Notes under the pieces: model-generated
What the model saw: only the letters and a program-made list of their open reading frames with translations
Databases searched by the model: none
What the model was told of the DNA's origin: nothing
Made by a program: the position numbers and the translations under genes
In this document: piece by piece, positions 11,066 through 23,351 of the stretch
How positions within the stretch are numbered: the stretch's first letter is position 1
How the letters are laid out: the number at the start of each line of letters is the position of its first letter
From: Gossypium raimondii
Lineage: Eukaryota; Streptophyta; Magnoliopsida; Malvales; Malvaceae
NCBI RefSeq assembly: GCF_025698545.1
Contig: NC_068569.1
Coordinates: 16,988,001-17,052,000 of the forward strand
Reading direction: 5' to 3'
DNA: 64,000 nt

Positions 11066-13199
11066 TCTATGATGTTTTGTGTAATCATTTTATTATTTGT
11101 ATAATTTTTTTCTTAAGGCATATTGAAATGCCATGAATCCAACATCCTGATGTTTCATTCAATAATTTAAAAAATGTATTTGTTTTTTTTTTTGGTAAAA
11201 AATAAAAGCAAAACAAATGTAGTCTCAGCTCTCCAAGTCCACTAGCATCTGCCTGTAGCAGAAAAGTAATACTCGGTGGAGGGGACAACAAATGTATGTA
11301 TTATGCCTATATCCTTTTCCTGGGCAAGATTTGCAAGATGGCCTGTTAAGGATGTGTCTCACCTCAAGTCTAAATAGTCTTTCACTAAGGTGGTGGAGGA
11401 GTGAAAGTCATTGTACGGTTTATTTAAAAAATTAATTGTCATCAACAAATCCATCTACGCAATAAGATGTCGAATACCCAGACCTTTTGCCAAACTTCAA
11501 CAATTAGTTCAATATAATAACAATCAGGTCCAACGTATTGTTTCATAATTAAAAAAAAAAATCTATTAGTATAAGCACAGAAACGGACAAAAATGAAGAA
11601 AAAAATATTTTGAAGATATGGGAATTTCATCCAGACAACCTTATTGACATTGAACTCAATAATAGTATATAGTATGGATAATGTTATAAGGAAATAAAGA
11701 ATCAGCACAGAACAATTGAACGATGAAGAAAGAAGGGTGCAGCTTTTGTTTAGAATAATATCATTCTAGTGGTTAGGGTTGGAGATGCCACACCATTGGA
11801 CTGCAAAACGGAGCATATGTACTTGTGTTCTTCCTTCTTCTGCACTACTTTATTTTATAGGGCTCCTACGAGCATATGACACCAAGCAACTTTTTCATAT
11901 TGATAGCAACAATCATTAAATGAAAGACAGCAAATTATGGCGTGAGGATCAAAGTATAGATACCCAGAGACATGGCTTGCTTTTTTACCCATTACCACAG
12001 TGAAACTAGCAAAACAGTACTAACGTATATCCGGAGCAAGAATTTACAAAGTACTCAGATAGATTGTTCTTGGCCAAGTCAAGGGCAAACATAAAATTTT
12101 ATAAACCCAATTGTAAAGTTTTGACTTTATCATTTTGTTAATTATAAAAATATAAATGTTAAAAGGGCCTAAAATGAAATTTTACCAAAGGCTGAAATTG
12201 AATTTAAAAATTTGGGATGCAAAACACAGAAAATTTACTATATTATTATTACTATAAAATTACTGACGTAAAGGTTTCAAAAATAATTCTAGCAAATTAA
12301 GAGGGTTAAGATATTTTTTTGTCGTAATTAGAGCATTTGTTATCGATAATGAGATTAATCCTTTTATTATAGGTGTATTTTTTAAGGGATAAGCATAAAA
12401 TATGTTCAATTTGTATGAGGGGAGATTAAACCCGATCATATAGTTAAAAAGATAAAGTGAGTAACCCAACACTACACCACATAATTACTACTATTATTGA
12501 AATGGGGAGTAATAATGCACAACAAATATCACGAAGTTGAACTTAAAAAATTAATCACACCGGCAAAATTGCAATGGCCAATTAGGAAAGGTCAAATATT
12601 TGGATTGTGAAATCCATGCGACTAATTTTCTTTATTTAAGTCAATAGCAATAGCAGGCTCTAGTGTTGGAATGAGATAGCCTTACCTTGGCTACATACAT
12701 GAGCATGTTAGAAAAGAAGAACTATCATTTATTCAACTGAGATGATAATCATAACTATTTTATACGTGATTATAGGGAAAAAAAAACAATTTTACATCTG
12801 AGTTTCTTTTTCCTGTTTTCTATTAAAAAAAGAAAGAAAGAAAGAGAAAGGGACAATAAAAACAAATACCGGCATTTTTAGCTTAATAAAAGCAAATTAG
12901 AAATTAGAAAATGATTTTCTGCATTCTGTTTACGCGAGAAAAGAAATGAAAAAAAAGCATCGACAGCGCTATCGACGTGTCACTTTCTAAATGGTCAGAA
13001 ACGTTGATTTCAACTTTTCCAATGGGATATATAATGAACCCAGACTGCGCTCGTTTTCTCGGCATCTAAACGAAAAGTAACCGATATAAATCCAACCTCT
13101 TACGGTACTCAACGGAAGAGCTCTCCCTCCACCAAAACGGACCTTAACAAACAGACGGAATATTCCGTTTTTGGTCAACAGAATATTCCTCCTCCGACG
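11066..13199. other. Intergenic region between the P450 and NRAMP genes
   Basis: No supported gene. The first 200 bases are probably the P450 3' untranslated region. The rest is AT-rich with homopolymer runs and a small AAAG microsatellite near 12820-12850. The last 150-200 bases before 13200 are less AT-rich and are probably NRAMP promoter and leader. Confidence 0.5.
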
Positions 13200-16100
13200 A
13201 TGAATTCCCCAAACCGAGGCGAGGAGTCACCAAAGGAGGAACCTGACAGAGACAAAGATGCAGCTGAGGAATCCGAATCCAAACGCCTATTGCCATCCCA
13301 ATCTCCTTCGCTGTCGTCAGATGATGAAAACGAGGTGGCATTCGAGTCCCGAGAGAAAGTCGTGATCGTCGACCTGGAAACGCCTGAATCCATCCTAAAT
13401 GTCGATTACGTCCCTCCGTTTTCATGGAAGAAGCTCTGGTTGTTTACGGGTCCGGGGTTTCTAATGAGTATAGCATTTTTAGATCCGGGGAATTTGGAAG
13501 GGGATCTCCAGGCTGGGGCAATTGCGGGTTACTCTTTGCTTTGGTTGTTGATGTGGGCAACCGTCATGGGCCTGCTTATCCAATTGTTGTCGGCTAGGGT
13601 CGGAGTGGCAACAGGCCGGCATCTTGCGGAGCTTTGCCGAGAGGAATATCCGACTTGGGCTCGATTGGTGCTGTGGTTCATGGCGGAATTGGCGCTTATT
13701 GGAGCTGATATTCAAGAGGTTATCGGCAGTGCTATAGCTATCCAAATTTTGAGTAACGGTGCTTTGCCGCTATGGGCTGGTGTCTTAATTACCGCTTCGG
13801 ATTGGTAAATGTCCTCGATCTGATGAACTCACTCTGCACATTTTCTTCCATTTTCGGGTTGTTTACGTGGTTGATATTTTAGATTTGTTTGGATTTGAAG
13901 TTTGAAACTTTTCTTTTTAACGTTTCTGGGTGTTCACTGGGGAAGATCAATTCAGATTCTATTCTTTTGAATTGAAAAATGCTGCTTCTTTTTTCTTTTT
14001 CGCTAGTAACAAGTGTTTCTCTCCGTCTCTGTTTACAGTTTTGTCTTTTTATTCCTGGAGAATTACGGAGTCAGGAAACTAGAAGCTGTTTTTGCTGTAT
14101 TGATTGCTACTATGGCTTTAGCATTTGCTTGGATGTTTGGTGATACAAAACCCAATGGAAAAGAACTACTAATTGGTAAATCTTTTTTAACATAACCTCC
14201 ATTTTTCATGAAGTGAAAATTTCATTTCTTGAATATTTTTTGTTTTTGGCGATTGTTGTAGGTATTTTGGTTCCTAGACTTGGCTCGAAAACGATTCGAC
14301 AAGCAGTGGGGGTTGTGGGTTGTGTCATAATGCCTCATAACGTATTCTTACATTCTGCTTTGGTACAATCAAGAGACATAGATCCCAAAAAGAGAGGCCG
14401 GGTTCAAGAGGCACTAAACTACTACACAATTGAATCATCTGTTGCGCTTCTAGTTTCCTTCATGATCAATTTATTTGTGACAACAGTCTTTGCCAAGGGA
14501 TTCTATGGCACAAAACAAGCAAATAACATAGGACTAGTTAACGCAGGGCAGTATCTTGAGGAGAAGTATGGTGGAGGGCTCTTTCCAATTCTCTACATAT
14601 GGGGTATTGGCTTGCTAGCAGCTGGACAAAGTAGTACAATAACTGGCACGTATGCCGGTCAGTTTATAATGGGAGGTTTTCTCAACCTTCGTCTGAAGAA
14701 GTGGTTGAGGGCATTGATTACGCGTAGCTTTGCAATTGTGCCAACTATAGTTGTAGCTCTCGTGTTTAATACATCTGAAGCTTCGTTGGATATTTTGAAT
14801 GAATGGCTTAATGTGCTTCAGTCAATACAAATTCCTTTTGCACTGATCCCGCTTCTAACCTTGGTCTCCAAGGAGCACGTCATGGGGGTCTTTAGGATTG
14901 GGCCTACTCTTGAGGTAAGCTTTTGTCTCACTTGTCCCCATTTTATTTGTTCTATCTATCCCTTCGCATGAGTGACTATTGGTGTTTTGCAGCAGCCTAC
15001 ATGTTATAATAACTAAACTATCAAATTCTTATCATGTATATATTCAATCCTGAGTCATTTCATATTATTTGGTTTAAATTTTCATGTTTGAAGCAATTTG
15101 ATTGCAAAGAGAACTGAAAAGAAACACTGTCAAATTTACATGTTTTTATCACAATCCCTATATAAAACAGCATGCTTCACTTGAATGCTTCTTATCATCC
15201 ACTATTTTTTTGCCTTTAAAGCACAAGAAACTTGAGTTGGTCCTAGTAAACAAAATGTTATCAAGATTTTGATACCATGATGCAGAATTTGATATCAAGG
15301 GGATCATATGGTATGTTCTGCTGTAAATGTTACCTATATTCGTCAGTCAGCTCATTGCTTTCATTTTGCCATCAGTGGTAGTCTCTAGGCATATTTGTGA
15401 AAAGGAATTCTAGGCATATTTTGCGAAAAGGAGTAAGTGTCTTCTGTCTTCTTTCATTTGTCATTTTTCTATATAGGTGATCATGATATTTGTTAGAGGG
15501 TAATCCTAAACTATCTTAGGGCCTATGCTATTGATCTCATTTCAGAAGTCAAATATCATTGCTGTTATTTTGGTTTATTATTCTATTTTATCTTCATTCA
15601 TTTGCAATGTATGTTAAAAGTACCAAAAATTGTGAGGATTGTGTCTAGGTTTAGTAGTCCTAAAAGGCTGCTTAGGGGGGGCGGGGGGGGGGGTGGAGCC
15701 AAAGGCACCATATTGTTCTAGAGGAACCTCTAGAGAGTTCTCAAGTCCAAGACTTCTCCTAATATTTATATGCTTCTTGGAAGGGTCTAGAAATAGCATC
15801 AAAGTCACTCTGCATTTCCATAGAGCTCGCTAGGAGGACCCATTAGATTTCCTACCAATTATTTGATTGACAGAGCATTTGGCTCTGATGGGAGTGATTC
15901 TCTCATGACCTCAGGTCTTAACTGGAAATTCAGCTTTATATGAACCTGCGGAACTGCCTAAGTAGCAATTTGATGCACACAGTCTGTTGGTTGCTTTTTT
16001 AACAAAGATTAAAGTTATCCAACCCTCTTGTTGTAATTCTAGGAATACAAAGCATCAAATTGATCTTCCATCGTTGCGCAAAACTCATGAAGTCTTAACA

Positions 16101-16576
16101 AAGAATGTTTTGAAAATGACAATGGGTTGTAAACTTTGTTTTTTGGTATCTTTAGTTCACATAGTTATAATATGTAATTTAATTAAATTACTAAGCATCA
16201 TTCCTTTCAATTGTATATGTAACACATTAGTTGGCTTGAGCTGCTTCGGCTGATGATACTCAAGTCAATTAATATATATCTAATTCATGGTTTGATGCAT
16301 GAATTGAAAACATAGCTAACTTTTTGGTTCATGTTCTCTATTATTTTGCAGAAACTGGCCTGGACTGTAGCTGCACTGGTAATAGTAATCAATGGGTATC
16401 TTTTACTGGATTTCTTTGTTTCTGAAGTAAAGGGGCTGCTGTTTGGACTATTTATCTGTATTTGGACAGCTGCATATATAGCATTCATAGTTTATCTCAT
16501 TTCACGTGGTGGTGCTCTTCCTTCCACCTGGTTCAGCATAGAACTATCCAAGAGATTTTCTGCGAATGGAACTTAA
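13200..16576 (+). CDS. NRAMP3: NRAMP divalent metal transporter (NRAMP2/3/4 group)
   Basis: Four exons, 13200-13804, 14039-14175, 14262-14914 and 16352-16576, splice with GT-AG borders and consistent phases into 539 residues. The N-terminal cytosolic tail carries an acidic dileucine signal (E26-SKR-L30-L31), like the one that sends Arabidopsis NRAMP3/4 to the tonoplast. The metal-site motif DPGN is at 95-98 in [15 protein letters not shown], and the second metal-site helix has MPHN at 271-274. About twelve membrane helices are visible, with the conserved transport signature around [13 protein letters not shown]. The family co-transports Fe2+, Mn2+ and related ions with protons; the vacuolar members export stored iron and manganese. 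The C-terminus ([21 protein letters not shown]) is closest to NRAMP3 as I remember it, though parts of the N-terminus resemble NRAMP2, so the paralog call is tentative. Confidence 0.94.
15675..15696 (+). repeat. Long G tract in NRAMP intron 3
   Basis: A run of seven Gs, a C, then eleven Gs and TGG lies inside the 1.4-kb third intron (14915-16351). The surrounding intron is AT-rich, so this is a sharp local change in composition. It has enough guanines to fold as a G-quadruplex in DNA or pre-mRNA. Such runs are also prone to sequencing error. Confidence 0.6.
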
Positions 16577-17899
16577 TCAAGAAGCGCAGTCAGCGCTAGG
16601 AACATCAAATTCTTAGAAGTATGTAGCTGTCTGCATAAGCCTCCAAATAGCATGATGGCAGTTGTTCAATGTTGCAAAAGATAAACCATTCATTTGGTGC
16701 ATCAACAAGCTTTAACACATATCCAAACAAAATTGGTTCCAGATTGCTACCGATGTGCTTGTCAGAGCTGCACGGAGTTATATTTCATCCTGGAGGATAG
16801 AGTAAACACTTTTCCAACCTGCAGGCGGCTAAAACTACTTCCATCCCTGTAATAGGTTTTATCATGTCCATTTTCAAATTAGAAAAAGAAGAAACGTCTT
16901 AGTTTGATATTCTTTGATGTAAGAACTCCTCATGTACCATAGCCAGACTGCCATTCTTGTTTCCCCAAAAGGGACTTATACAATACAACAACTCAAATTT
17001 GCAAATTCCTGAGTGCTGGATTCTCTTATGTATACTTTCATATAATTCCGGAATCTCGTTTTCCGTTGTCGGTTCATTTTTGTTCAAACTTAATTAAGCC
17101 GTCTTTGATTTGTTTCGGGTAAATTCGATTTATATGGACTTCACTTGATTATGGACTGGGTCCGGTTGATGTAAAATTTAGGCCAGTTTTTAAGTTTGGT
17201 TTAGCCCAACTTGAAAAATAGGCTTAAAATTTTATCTAAGTTTGGCTCAGATTAAAAATGTTAAACTTGAGTTTGACTCGGCCTGTCTGTATTAATTTTT
17301 TATATTATTATTTTATATAAAAACAAATTTTAAAAATATAATACATCAAATAGTAGCAACATGATAGTGAAATGACAGCAAAACAATAACGGAAAAAAAG
17401 TTTAAGTTGATTTGGGTTGGGCTAGGCTCGTGTCAAAAAATCTTACCCTAGGCTTGACCTGTTTAGGAAATGAGCCTTATTTTTATCCAATCCCATTTTT
17501 CGGGTCTATATTTTTGTCCAAACCCTCTCTCTTTTTGGACAGGCCTTTAGGCCTATGCGGGTGACTCGACTCATGATCAGGTCTAATATGGACTATGTTT
17601 TGGTCAATTTAGCCATGGATTGGGTTTGGAGATGGGATTTTATTTCAAAAATAAATGGGTCTAATTAAAAAATTTGCAAGATTAATGAGAATTTCAAAAA
17701 CAATAGGGGTTAATGGTAAATTTGTCACTATACTTTTGTTGAAAATTGAAATTATTTTTGGATTAAAGATAAAATTGCCACAATACTTCAACTTTTTTTT
17801 CTTCAATAAATTACTTTTTGTTCAACAAATATTCCAGGTATTACATAATTGCAAGTTGACATTATTTACTTTTTGTATTGCAATCCCTGATAGCCTGTA
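16577..17899. other. NRAMP 3' region and a dispersed-repeat-like segment
   Basis: The first 300-400 bases are probably NRAMP 3' untranslated sequence. From about 17100 to 17585 the text consists of phrases such as TTTTTCGGGTCTATATTTTTG and GGCCTTTAGGCCTATGCGGG, with repeated GGCTTGACCTG-like words. I recognise this as a widespread plant dispersed repeat, of unknown class. No gene is seen. Confidence 0.45.
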
Positions 17900-20430
17900 C
17901 CTTACTACTTAGTTTATCATATTCACATCTATTGATTTCTGATTTCCCCCATGCTGTCTATTGTTTCTTTCTAGCCGTATCAAGTAAATGTGCGCATTCC
18001 ATGCAAGCTTAAGAATAGAAGTCAGCAATGTCTTCCCTTTAAACTTCTCGACGGCCCATTGCAATTCTCTTTGCCATCCTATAACTGATCTTAGAAGACC
18101 ACACAATGAAAGAACTCCTTCCCAAACCTCCTTAGAATAGCAGCAGTCGAAGAAAAGATGATCCCCTTGTTTCTAATTCCCTGTCACACAATAAACAATT
18201 CCCTTCTATATTCATTCCTCTTTTGATCAATCCGTCCCTAGTTGGCAGTCTGTTATGAAGAGCCATCCAGCTAACCAAAGAATGCTTGGTATGTATAAAG
18301 GATACCAAATAAGCTTTCTTCAAGATATACTTTCTCATTCCTTTCCCTTATCGCATCTCAAATCCGCTTGATTTGATACTTTTCTCCTTGGTTCAACCTC
18401 AGTTCAGATTGTGAAGAAGCTAGATTTGCAACAATATGCTCCAGCTCCAACTCCAACTCCAACTCCCATTACTAGGGACTTGCATAACAGATTTGCCTTT
18501 AAGCATATATGCCTGAATCCATGCCACCCATAATGATCCTGCTTGCATCATTACAGACCACAAATGTTGAAAAATACTTGCTTTGTTCTAACTTTCTAAC
18601 TCCCTCAAGCTTAATCCTCCTTCTGCCTTAGGCATACGAATAACCTTTCAATTAACTCTTGCCCCCTTGCCATCCTCACTCCTCCCCCCTCCAAAAAAAT
18701 CTCATGCACAACTGATTTTTCCTTTTAAGCACACCTTTAGGAATTATTAAGTGCCTAAACCAGAAACCTTGTATTAGTTGTAATCTACCATCATAAGACA
18801 AAACTTATTTGCCCAATCATACTAAGGGTACACCAAGGTACCTAACTGGAAAATTACCAAATTTGAACCCTGTCACCTGCAGTATGTTGCGCTTCAGCAT
18901 CAGATATGCCGGAAGAAAAGACATCACTTTTGGAACTATTAAGCTGTAGGCCAGAGAAACAGTAAAACTGCCGTAGCACACACTGAACACCAACAACAGA
19001 TTCCAAATTTCCTTTAGCAAAAATTAACAAATCATCAGCAAAGCTGAGATGTGTTGGTTTAACTTTTTTGCTCTGAGGATAGTATTGAAATAACCCATTC
19101 TCAACAGCCTTATCAAGCATTTTGGAGAGAACATTCATAGCGGATCCCCTTGCCTTGTACCTTTGGCATCTTTAAAGTATCCTACCAATCCTCCATTAAA
19201 AGAAATTGAATACCAAGGTTGTGTGACACAACTCCTAATCCAATGAATAAACAATAGTGGAAATCCCAAAGCCTCCAAAGTTGCAAAGATAAAATCCCAA
19301 TTAAGGAAGTTGTAAGCCTTTTGAAGATCAATCTTCATGGCACATCTAGGTGACAGTGATTTCCTGCCATACCCTAACCATCTCCTGAGCTAAAAGACTA
19401 TTATCAGAAACACTCCTTCCATGAATAACAGCTGACTGATTGCCTGCATTAAGTTTAGGTAGAAAACTTGTCATTCTATCAATCAAAATTCTAGTGATGC
19501 ATTTATAGATCACTGAACAACAAGAGATTGGCCTGAAGTCCTTCATACAACTTGAATTTAACTTCTTAGGCACTAAGGCAACAAGTGTTGAGTTAAAAGC
19601 TGGCAGCAAATTATTAACCTGAAAAAATTCCAAGACTGCTGCAGTAACATCATCCCCAACAATATTCCTAGTTTTTAAAAAATAAGCTTTCTGAGCAAAC
19701 ATTGCATTTTTTACTTCTCGTCTTTCAATACGGTTACCAATAACTTCTTGATCATCAGATGTTAAAGAACATTGATATAGCTCTTGCAATAATCCCCCTG
19801 ATGGCACAACCACTGCAGTATCAAAAGTCCCCAAAATTCTTTTAAAATATCCAACAATCTCCTCTGTAAGCTCAGCCTGCGATTCTACCCTTCCACCACT
19901 CTTAGTAACCAAGACTTCAATTGTACTTCTGTTGTTTTTTGCTGCCACAACACTATGAAAAAAACTGGTGTTTTGATCCCCTTCTTTCAACCACTAAATC
20001 CGAGATTTTTGTTTAAAAAAACTTCCCTCTTCTGCCAACAGCTCCTTATTTTGACCATAAAGAAGCCTTTCCTTCTCTAATATCTCAACTGTCTAACTCC
20101 AGCTGAGCAGCTTCCAATTCTTTCCTTTTATCCTGCACCTTTTCTGATAAATCTCCATAGCACCGTTTATTGAAACCTCTAAGCACATGCTTCAATCTTT
20201 TTAACTTTAGGAAACTCACCTTCATAGCAGTCCCCTCCACTGGCTTACTCCAAGATTTCTCCACCATTGTCAGAAATTCTGGATGACTAGTCTAGAAATT
20301 AAAGAACTTAAAAGGTTTCGAAATGGTTGACGTATATCGATTTAGACCAACAAAAATTAGGCAGTGATCAGAAATTTGTGGTGACAATAACTCAACAAAA
20401 GAATTCGTGAAACTCACACACCAACTGCAA
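17900..20430 (-). mobile_element. LINE (L1-type non-LTR retrotransposon), 5'-truncated and decayed
   Basis: Minus-strand pieces in order from 20430 to 17900 follow an L1-type ORF2. First comes the tail of the endonuclease (SPQISDHCLIFVGL, with the family's Ser-Asp-His). Next is a linker (MVEKSWSKPVEGTAMKVSF; WLKEGDQNTSFFHSV). The reverse transcriptase follows, with KDFRPISCCSVIYK, domain A MKIDLQKAYNFLNWD, domain B GTRQGDPL and domain C SFADDLLIFAKG. Then comes the zf-RVT region (SWMALHNRLPTRDGLIKRG, CLLCDRELET). Stops and frame changes separate the pieces, so it cannot make a working protein. The endonuclease N-terminus and ORF1 are absent, the usual result of 5' truncation at insertion. No clean poly(A) tail or target-site duplication was found, which suggests an old copy. 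Confidence 0.9.
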
Positions 20431-23351
20431 TATCAAATTTTGCCACTAATTTTTTGTTTCATTCGATTTTGCCACTAAACTTTAATTTTTTAATTGAATT
20501 TTCTAGAGCTAAAAGTTAATTTTGAATTTGAAACAAAAATTAATATAATATAATATAATATGTTTTCAAAGTTCATTTTAATGATCAATATGATAAATTA
20601 ATAAATTAAATATTTAAAATAATAATTTTATTTTCTAAATAAAACATTTAATAATATAATACTATGTCACTCATATACACTTGAAAACCACAAATTTAGA
20701 ACACAAATATCAGTTTAAAAATCACATACAATAAATAATGAAACATATAGTTTAAAACTAATTAATAATAACACGTTAAATATATACATTACTAAAATAA
20801 AAAATTATATCAAATTGTTTATCATTGTATTTCATCAATCTTGAGTCATGCCGAGTTAATTTATGACACAAACTTAATCAAACACATTATTAAAATAGAA
20901 AAAAATTAAAAGTTTTATTAATGTAATTGGTATGGGTTCAAATCCTATTATATACATATTTTTATTAATTGTTTTTAAAGTGAAAAGACTAAAATACTTC
21001 CAAATAATATTACATATTTTAAGAATATAATAAAATTTATCAAAAATTTGAGTGTGAGCAAGAACACCTTTACCTCCATTACGGTTCGCAGAGAATATAC
21101 AATTGAGAGAGAAAATATATGACCCCGCGAGGATGCTATGCTTGATCCACAATATCTCATTGACTCGTCTACAAAGTGGTCCCATTGTACCAAGTTAGGC
21201 GAGTAGTACTCCACAGATAGAATGAAAAATAAAATATAGTTCTTGACAGATAAGACAACAAAATGAAATGTAGTCCATGACAGGTAAGACTTTAATGATA
21301 CGGTATAATAGATGTCAATGGATGAACCGATTAAGTAATAAGTAAAAAAATAGTAGAATAAATTCTTTAAATGATGGAGATAAAAGTTAAATTTCAAAAT
21401 CTGAAAATTAAGAACTTTTAAAATGTAAACACAAAATTCTCTAAATGTGTTATGAGTTTTAATCTCTATAGGTTAAATAATAATAAAGTAATCTAGACTA
21501 ATCGAGTTTAATTGAAACAAATAAATGTAATTTAATTAAAAGATTATTTCTTAAATTTGATTAAAATAGAGTCATACTCAACAACATATTTTTTTAATTT
21601 TATTCACTCCATCTCAATATATATTTAATATTCATTTCAATCCTTGATTTCTCAAGGTGGTTTTATTTGGAACTTTTATCATGTATTTTCCATCATACAA
21701 TTAAGGATAAAAATACAAGCAGGGATGAAATTTGATCTTTACTTACATTGGATTTTCTTTCCTTAAAATGCAATGCTGATATCTATATAATGCAACTGCA
21801 GAAGAAATGATTTTATTGAATTGCTATTTGTGATACCAATATTTATTCATCAAAATGATAATAGCTAAACGCGTCTAATTATTGTCCCATTTTCCTTCAC
21901 ATTATTTTCATGCATATGAAGCTAAATCTTTCTTTCTAAGGGCAGCATTAAATTATATATTTTAAGGAATTAAAATTTGACATTTTATTATCTTAATTTA
22001 TAATTTTAAAAGAAGTACGGAAATAAATTTACCCTGTTCAGTGGCTATTCCTTGCCCTTGGTGCACTACTTTTATGGATATGCACTTCCCAAAATAACAC
22101 ATAACAGTGAGGTTGTAGCCATATTTGACCATGACTTCTAGAAGTTTCATGTTCACATCTAACTCAAGTGCAAGAAAGTAAGGATGTTCAATATTTCATG
22201 AAAGAAACACATGGTATGATTATTTTTAAAATAAATAAGATTACAATGTTTATTATTATCGGTGATGTTAAGATTTAGGTTTTATTTGATAAATTATTGA
22301 ATTTTTTTATTGAAAATAGTTTAATTTTATATATATACATATTTAATAATTCAAAATTAAAACAATTTGATAGATTTTTATTTGAAAAAGTTAAAAATAA
22401 TAGAAAATATTTTCAGTTAATTTGATTTAATTTATTTAAATATTATATTATCTTATAAAAAGAATTTTGTTTATTATTTAGAATGAGATGAAATGTTTAA
22501 AATTAAATATAAGATGTAAAATATAATTTTTAAAATTTAAAGTTTATATTTATCAAAAACTGTAATTAATTTTAAGTAATATATCAAATAAAATTTAAAA
22601 TCTCTTAAATGAAGAGATATATAGTAACTTATCCTTCCTTACCTTAATTTTATCAAATTAAATATCTCAATATAAAAGGATAAATCTGGATAAAAAATAA
22701 AATTATTCATGATTAGTTAATCAAACCCAATTCCATAAAGGAAAATATTAAAATAATTTTATAATAATATTTATATCATTCTTAAAAACTAAAATTGTTG
22801 TTATATTTAATTAAATAGGAACCGAGGTGTAGAATAGAAATTAAGTTTTTAATCATAATTCAAATAATTTATATAAAATCTTGGTAGACCAGAATCCTTA
22901 AAATAAACAAAATTGAAAAAGAATGGAAGAACCTTATAATAAAAGAGGATCAAAAACAAAAACGAAATTGAAGTTGGTCAACTGGTCAGACATAGGACCA
23001 AGGAAACACAGGGCGTGTGTTATGACCTTTTTGGTTGCCTTTTGCTTTGCTTCCAGCGTGAAAGTATTTCCATAAATTGCATGCAAAAAAGAAACTAGTC
23101 TTCTTATTTCTTCTTACGGATGTCTCTTCAGTTTCTCAATCCCTTGATTTTAACACACACACACACCAAAATTACCCATTGAAAATCAAAATTTGTTTTA
23201 GGATAACTTTTCTTGGAATTAAAATTTACCCTGGTTTATCTATGCATTTTTTTAATTATAATTCTTGTTGTTTTAAAAACCCTTTATAACTATCCCAAAA
23301 ACCCTTTAAATTTTCTTCGCATCTTTCTTTTGGGTCTTGTTTTTTGTTTTG
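20431..23351. other. AT-rich intergenic region
   Basis: No gene is supported. The segment is dominated by A/T runs, with a TAATATAATATAATATG microsatellite near 20550. The last 300-400 bases before the Pumilio start are probably its promoter and leader, including an ACACACACAC run near 23155. Confidence 0.5.

Noticed and set aside
20874-21397. Overlapping minus-strand frames of 103 and 140 codons
   Set aside because: Very rich in Ile, Phe, Leu and Tyr as expected from AT-rich non-coding DNA, with no domain or homolog recognised.
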